Assembly: GCA_035576005.1 (NCBI GenBank)
Contig: DATLXH010000196.1
Span: 1 to 26,997, forward strand
Direction: 5' to 3'
DNA length: 26,997 nucleotides
DNA from: DATLXH01 sp035576005
GTDB taxonomy: Bacteria > Acidobacteriota > Thermoanaerobaculia > Gp7-AA8
A program made the translations under genes and the position numbers. Below the pieces are notes generated by a model, which did not search any database, was not told where the DNA came from, and saw only the letters and a list, made by a program, of their open reading frames with translations. How positions within the stretch are numbered: position 1 is the first letter of the stretch; the number at the start of each line of letters is the position of its first letter. Shown one piece after another: positions 24,490 through 26,997 of the stretch.

Positions 24490-25428
24490 ATGCTGAGACT
24501 CCTGACAAGTCCCATCTTCCAACGCCATGACACTGGGGTTGGCCACCCTGAGTCGTCCGCGCGGATAGCCGCAGCGCTGGAAGGGATTGAACGTGCCGGA
24601 CTGTCGGGTAGTGTTAGAGACACGAGCGAGCGCCACCCGGAAACCTTGCGCATGATCCGTAAGGTCCATGATCCGCGGTACGAACGAGAATTCGAGGATG
24701 CGTGCGGCCGCGGTGGCCGCCTCTTTCACTCGGTCGACAACCCGATCTCGAACGGTTCTCACGCGGCCGCAACGGAGGCAGTCAGTCTGACTCTTCACGC
24801 CGCCGACGAGATCTGGCAGGACAACTCCGCAGACCGGGCATTCATCGTTGCGCGACCACCAGGGCATCACGCAGAGCGCGCGACGGCAATGGGCTTCTGT
24901 TTTTTCAACACGATCGCCTGCGCTGCCCAATATCTGCTCGAGAGACCCGGGATCGACCGGGTGCTGATTTTCGATTTCGACGTCCACCACGGGAACGGAA
25001 CCCAGAATCTGTTCGAGTCGAGAGACGATGTCTTTTACACCTCCGTCCATCGGTTTCCCTTTTACCCGGGGACCGGTGCTTCCACTGAGATTGGAAGCGG
25101 CGCAGGTCGCGGTTTCACCCGAAACTTTCCACTCGACCAGGGGGGCGGGGACTCGGTCTATCTCGAGAGCGTGGAGCATGGGTTACTGCCGCTCATCGAC
25201 CAGTATCGTCCCCACGCCATTCTTCTCTCATCCGGTTTTGATGCACATGCGAGAGATCCCCTTGGCGGGATGCGACTCACCGCTGCAGGATTCGGCGAGA
25301 TCACGAGGCTTCTCGTAGAGGCCGCGGCCAAGACCTGTGACGGAAGGATTCTCTCCCTGCTCGAAGGGGGATACGACAAAGAAGGCCTCGCTTCGAGCGT
25401 AGCCGAGCACGTCCAGGCTCTCGAATAG
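24490..25428 (+). CDS. Histone deacetylase-family zinc hydrolase
   Basis: Predicted deacetylase of the arginase/deacetylase fold; bacterial members act on acetylated polyamines, proteins or acetyl-lysine. At 312 residues it is a compact single domain. It shows GHPESSARI near the N-terminus, the catalytic histidine pair in RPPGHHAE (H126, H127) and metal ligands D164 and H166 in DFDVHHGNGT. The third metal ligand is D251 in SGFDAHARDPLGG, and the catalytic tyrosine Y295 is in EGGYD. All key residues are present, so it should be active. The ATG follows the glycosyltransferase by 33 bases in the same direction, so they may share a transcript. The substrate cannot be told from sequence. Confidence 0.93.
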   Translation: MLRLLTSPIFQRHDTGVGHPESSARIAAALEGIERAGLSGSVRDTSERHPETLRMIRKVHDPRYEREFEDACGRGGRLFHSVDNPISNGSHAAATEAVSLTLHAADEIWQDNSADRAFIVARPPGHHAERATAMGFCFFNTIACAAQYLLERPGIDRVLIFDFDVHHGNGTQNLFESRDDVFYTSVHRFPFYPGTGASTEIGSGAGRGFTRNFPLDQGGGDSVYLESVEHGLLPLIDQYRPHAILLSSGFDAHARDPLGGMRLTAAGFGEITRLLVEAAAKTCDGRILSLLEGGYDKEGLASSVAEHVQALE

Positions 25429-25445
25429 CGCCCGGGGGCTGGCAA

Positions 25446-25670
25446 GGAACCGTCTTCTTCCGCATACACGCTGATGTGTCAGCTTTTCCGCTCCCGCTCC
25501 CGCTCCCGCTCCCGCTCCCGTCTCTGGCGCAGGCAACATGCCCTTTCCCCTTCGCCCTTGAGAAGCAACCTGGCCGAGCGCGGGGACCTAAGAAGCAGCG
25601 AGGCGGGAGCGGGAGCGGGAGCGGGAGCGGGAAAACCCACTTGACAGAGCGCGATGGCTCCTTCCTGGTG
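25446..25670. repeat. Element with inverted hexanucleotide repeats (CCGCTC)n ... (CGGGAG)n
   Basis: Bases 25488-25520 are 5.5 copies of CCGCTC and 25604-25632 are nearly five copies of CGGGAG, its complement. This gives inverted arms of about 30 bp with an 83-base spacer. Outside them the arms continue imperfectly: TGTCA plus TTTTCC on the left mirrors GGAAAACCC and TTGACA on the right. The outer tips AAGGAACCGTC (left) and GATGGCTCCTT (right) are also near-complementary. It therefore looks like a roughly 225-bp palindromic element filling most of the 25429-25738 gap. Reading frames here are low-complexity only. Confidence 0.75.
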
Positions 25671-25738
25671 GCGGAACCCCCTGACGCGGTCGAACTGGTG
25701 CCTGACGTCAAGCGCGGCGTGGTACAACGCTCCCATTC

Positions 25739-26761
25739 GTGAAGCGCAAACTTCAGTTAGCCGGAGTGCTGGCGTTGACTCTGTTCTTCCTCTGGTTATT
25801 CCTGAGGAACAGTGACTTCAGTCTAGTCAGCGAGATCATGGGGAAGGCGAGTGTTCCGTGGCTGATCGCCGCTGTTCTCGCGAATGTCGGTGCTCTGCTG
25901 TTTCGCTCACTGCGGTGGCGGACAATTCTCGATCCCGACAACCCGCCACCCTTCTACCCCGCGTTCTTTGCAACCGTCATCGGGTTCATGTTGTCGAACC
26001 TTCTACCCGTGCGAGCCTCAGATGTAGTCAGACCGGCCATCCTGTCTCGGCGAACCAGCATCAAATTTTCTTACGCACTGGGAACGATCCTCACCGAGCG
26101 GGTCCTCGACCTCGTCGCAATCCTGACGCTTTTCGTGACGTTCACTCTGACCAGCGCGCGTCGATTTGCGGACGATCCATCGACGTCCGGAAAGTACGCG
26201 CTGATCAAAACGACCGGAGTTGCCGCAGGTCTGCTGCTGATCGTGCTCATTTCAATGGTGATTGCCCTTTACTTCTACAGCCCGGCCGTGCGACGTCTGC
26301 ATGACCGGCTCTCGAGACTGCTACCGCTTCGCGCGCGCGCCGGATGGATGTCGTTTTTCGATTCGTTTGTAGGCTCGTTGAACATCGCGCACCACCACAC
26401 GGCGCTCATACGGGTGATTCTCTACACCGCATTGATATGGCTTCTTCTCTCATCGCAATTCTGGATTGTTGTCATGGCTGTAGGACGGCCCCTTCCTTTC
26501 ACCGCCAGTTTCTTCGTCACCGGACTGGCGATCCTCGGATTGATGGTGCCCACACCCGGTGGAGTCGGGGGGTTCCACAAGGTGTGTCAGGTTGCCTTGA
26601 CGAGCTTTTATCACTTCGATCTGAATACGGCAGTCGCTGTCGCCATCCTTTTCCACTTTGTCGGATTTTTTCCCGTCATCGGGCTCGGCCTGATCCTGCT
26701 CGTCAAGGAGGGTCTCACCTGGAATCAACTACGCCGGATTGGCGAAAAAATCGAAGAGTGA
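25739..26761 (+). CDS. Lysylphosphatidylglycerol synthase TM-like (UPF0104) membrane protein
   Basis: Polytopic inner-membrane protein, 340 residues, with about eight hydrophobic segments starting at LAGVLALTLFFLWLFL. Family-like blocks are FxxxIGFMLSNLLPVRASDVVRP, ILTERVLDLVAILTLF and PTPGGVGGFHKVC. It lacks the catalytic C-terminal domain of MprF, so it is only the flippase-like membrane part. Stand-alone members of this family are suspected of moving or handling glycolipids or phospholipids. The start is a GTG with no clear ribosome binding site. Upstream is the hexanucleotide-repeat element. A link with the glycosyltransferase two genes upstream is possible but unproven. Confidence 0.85.
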   Translation: MKRKLQLAGVLALTLFFLWLFLRNSDFSLVSEIMGKASVPWLIAAVLANVGALLFRSLRWRTILDPDNPPPFYPAFFATVIGFMLSNLLPVRASDVVRPAILSRRTSIKFSYALGTILTERVLDLVAILTLFVTFTLTSARRFADDPSTSGKYALIKTTGVAAGLLLIVLISMVIALYFYSPAVRRLHDRLSRLLPLRARAGWMSFFDSFVGSLNIAHHHTALIRVILYTALIWLLLSSQFWIVVMAVGRPLPFTASFFVTGLAILGLMVPTPGGVGGFHKVCQVALTSFYHFDLNTAVAVAILFHFVGFFPVIGLGLILLVKEGLTWNQLRRIGEKIEE

Positions 26762-26764
26762 TAG

Positions 26765-26849
26765 AAGCGTCGCTGCGGCGACGACATGAGGCAGCGCGAC
26801 ACTTCAGAATTCGACATTCAAAATTCAACATTCCGTGAGAGCGACGCTT
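26765..26849. repeat. Inverted repeat with heptamer run
   Basis: AAGCGTCGCT (26765-26774) and AGCGACGCTT (26840-26849) are exact reverse complements flanking a 65-base spacer. The spacer contains an ATTC word repeated every seven bases (about 26811-26836). It lies directly after the LPG_synthase_TM-like stop codon. No T-run is present. Confidence 0.6.
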
Positions 26850-26896
26850 TGGATAGCACTAGTGGAGTGTATTTGATGAATTGGTACCAGATGGCG

Positions 26897-26997
26897 ACGG
26901 GATCGGCGACGTGGGCGAGGCGCGGCGACGCAGGAATAGTGGTGACTATGCTGAGGAGTCGCAACGAAGCCCACGACGGCGAGACCAAGCCAGGTGG
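26897..26997 (-). repeat. Diverged relative of the dispersed palindromic element (runs off the window)
   Basis: GCGAGGCGCGGCGA, then AATAGTGGTGACTATGCTGAG and GCAACGAAGC follow the order and spacing of the main family read on its reverse strand. The core is ATAGT-GGTG-ACTAT (26936-26949) instead of ATAGT-CGAC-ACTAT. GCGAC (26925-26929) and GTCGC (26958-26962) extend the palindrome. The terminal repeats are not seen, so this is a related but separate subfamily. Confidence 0.6.

Noticed and set aside
25476..25742. Reading frames on both strands through the hexamer repeats
   Set aside because: They are long only because the repeats lack stop codons; the products are PL, GS or RE runs with no ribosome binding site.
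1..26997. CRISPR array formed by the repeated elements
   Set aside because: The repeats are about 184 bp, separated by whole genes, and palindromic; there are no short regular repeat-spacer units and no cas genes.

Overview
This window reads as a gene-dense stretch of chromosome from a moderately GC-rich Gram-negative bacterium, most likely an acidobacterium or a relative. That placement is inference. It rests on an RlpA/SPOR protein, an O-antigen-type Wzm/Wzt exporter, DUF1844 and DUF4388 proteins, short WGxxGxxG proteins and many palindromic intergenic repeats. No phage, plasmid, CRISPR, rRNA or tRNA genes were seen.

Layout: 1-141 is a truncated repeat element. 203-666 is ndk with its promoter. 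667-1103 is a repeat cluster (a 65-nt hairpin, a decayed half element, a full element). 1100-3450 (minus) is purB followed by an rlpA-like gene, overlapping by ATGA. 3594-4190 is a zinc-finger/FHA protein, then a repeat element. 4425-6646 encodes the two halves of a polysaccharide ABC exporter. 6694-7047 (minus) is an FtsB/DivIC-like gene, then another repeat element. 7399-9123 is an M49-like lipoprotein peptidase, followed by a hairpin and a repeat element. 9548-12334 is a secreted M16 peptidase closed by a bidirectional terminator. 12405-13157 (minus) holds two WGxxGxxG proteins and 13304-15931 (minus) is clpB. 16216-17835 is an aspartase/fumarase-family lyase with an unusual insert. 17910-21550 (minus) is a three-gene operon (DUF1844, TPR/zinc-ribbon membrane protein, DUF4388/GspG-like). 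21711-21978 is a full repeat element plus a half element. 21982-23313 (minus) is an LCAT-like lipase lipoprotein, divergent from a glycosyltransferase (23323-24456). A histone-deacetylase-family hydrolase (24490-25428) follows, then an inverted hexanucleotide-repeat element and an LPG_synthase_TM-type membrane protein (25739-26761). A repeat related to the main family lies at the right edge.

The genes are mostly housekeeping and cell envelope: peptidoglycan and division (RlpA-like, FtsB-like), surface glycan export and synthesis (Wzm/Wzt, glycosyltransferase, possible flippase), exported proteolysis (M49-like, M16), proteostasis (ClpB) and metabolism (Ndk, PurB, aspartase).

The most striking signal is a dispersed, about 184-bp, palindromic element with about 36-bp terminal inverted repeats and an inner palindrome centred on CATAGTGTCGACTATG. 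There are five full copies, one truncated by the window edge, two decayed right halves and one diverged relative, all between genes. Two copies begin or end exactly on a neighbour's stop codon, and one carries matching changes in both arms. It looks like a non-autonomous, TA-targeting MITE or REP-like family.
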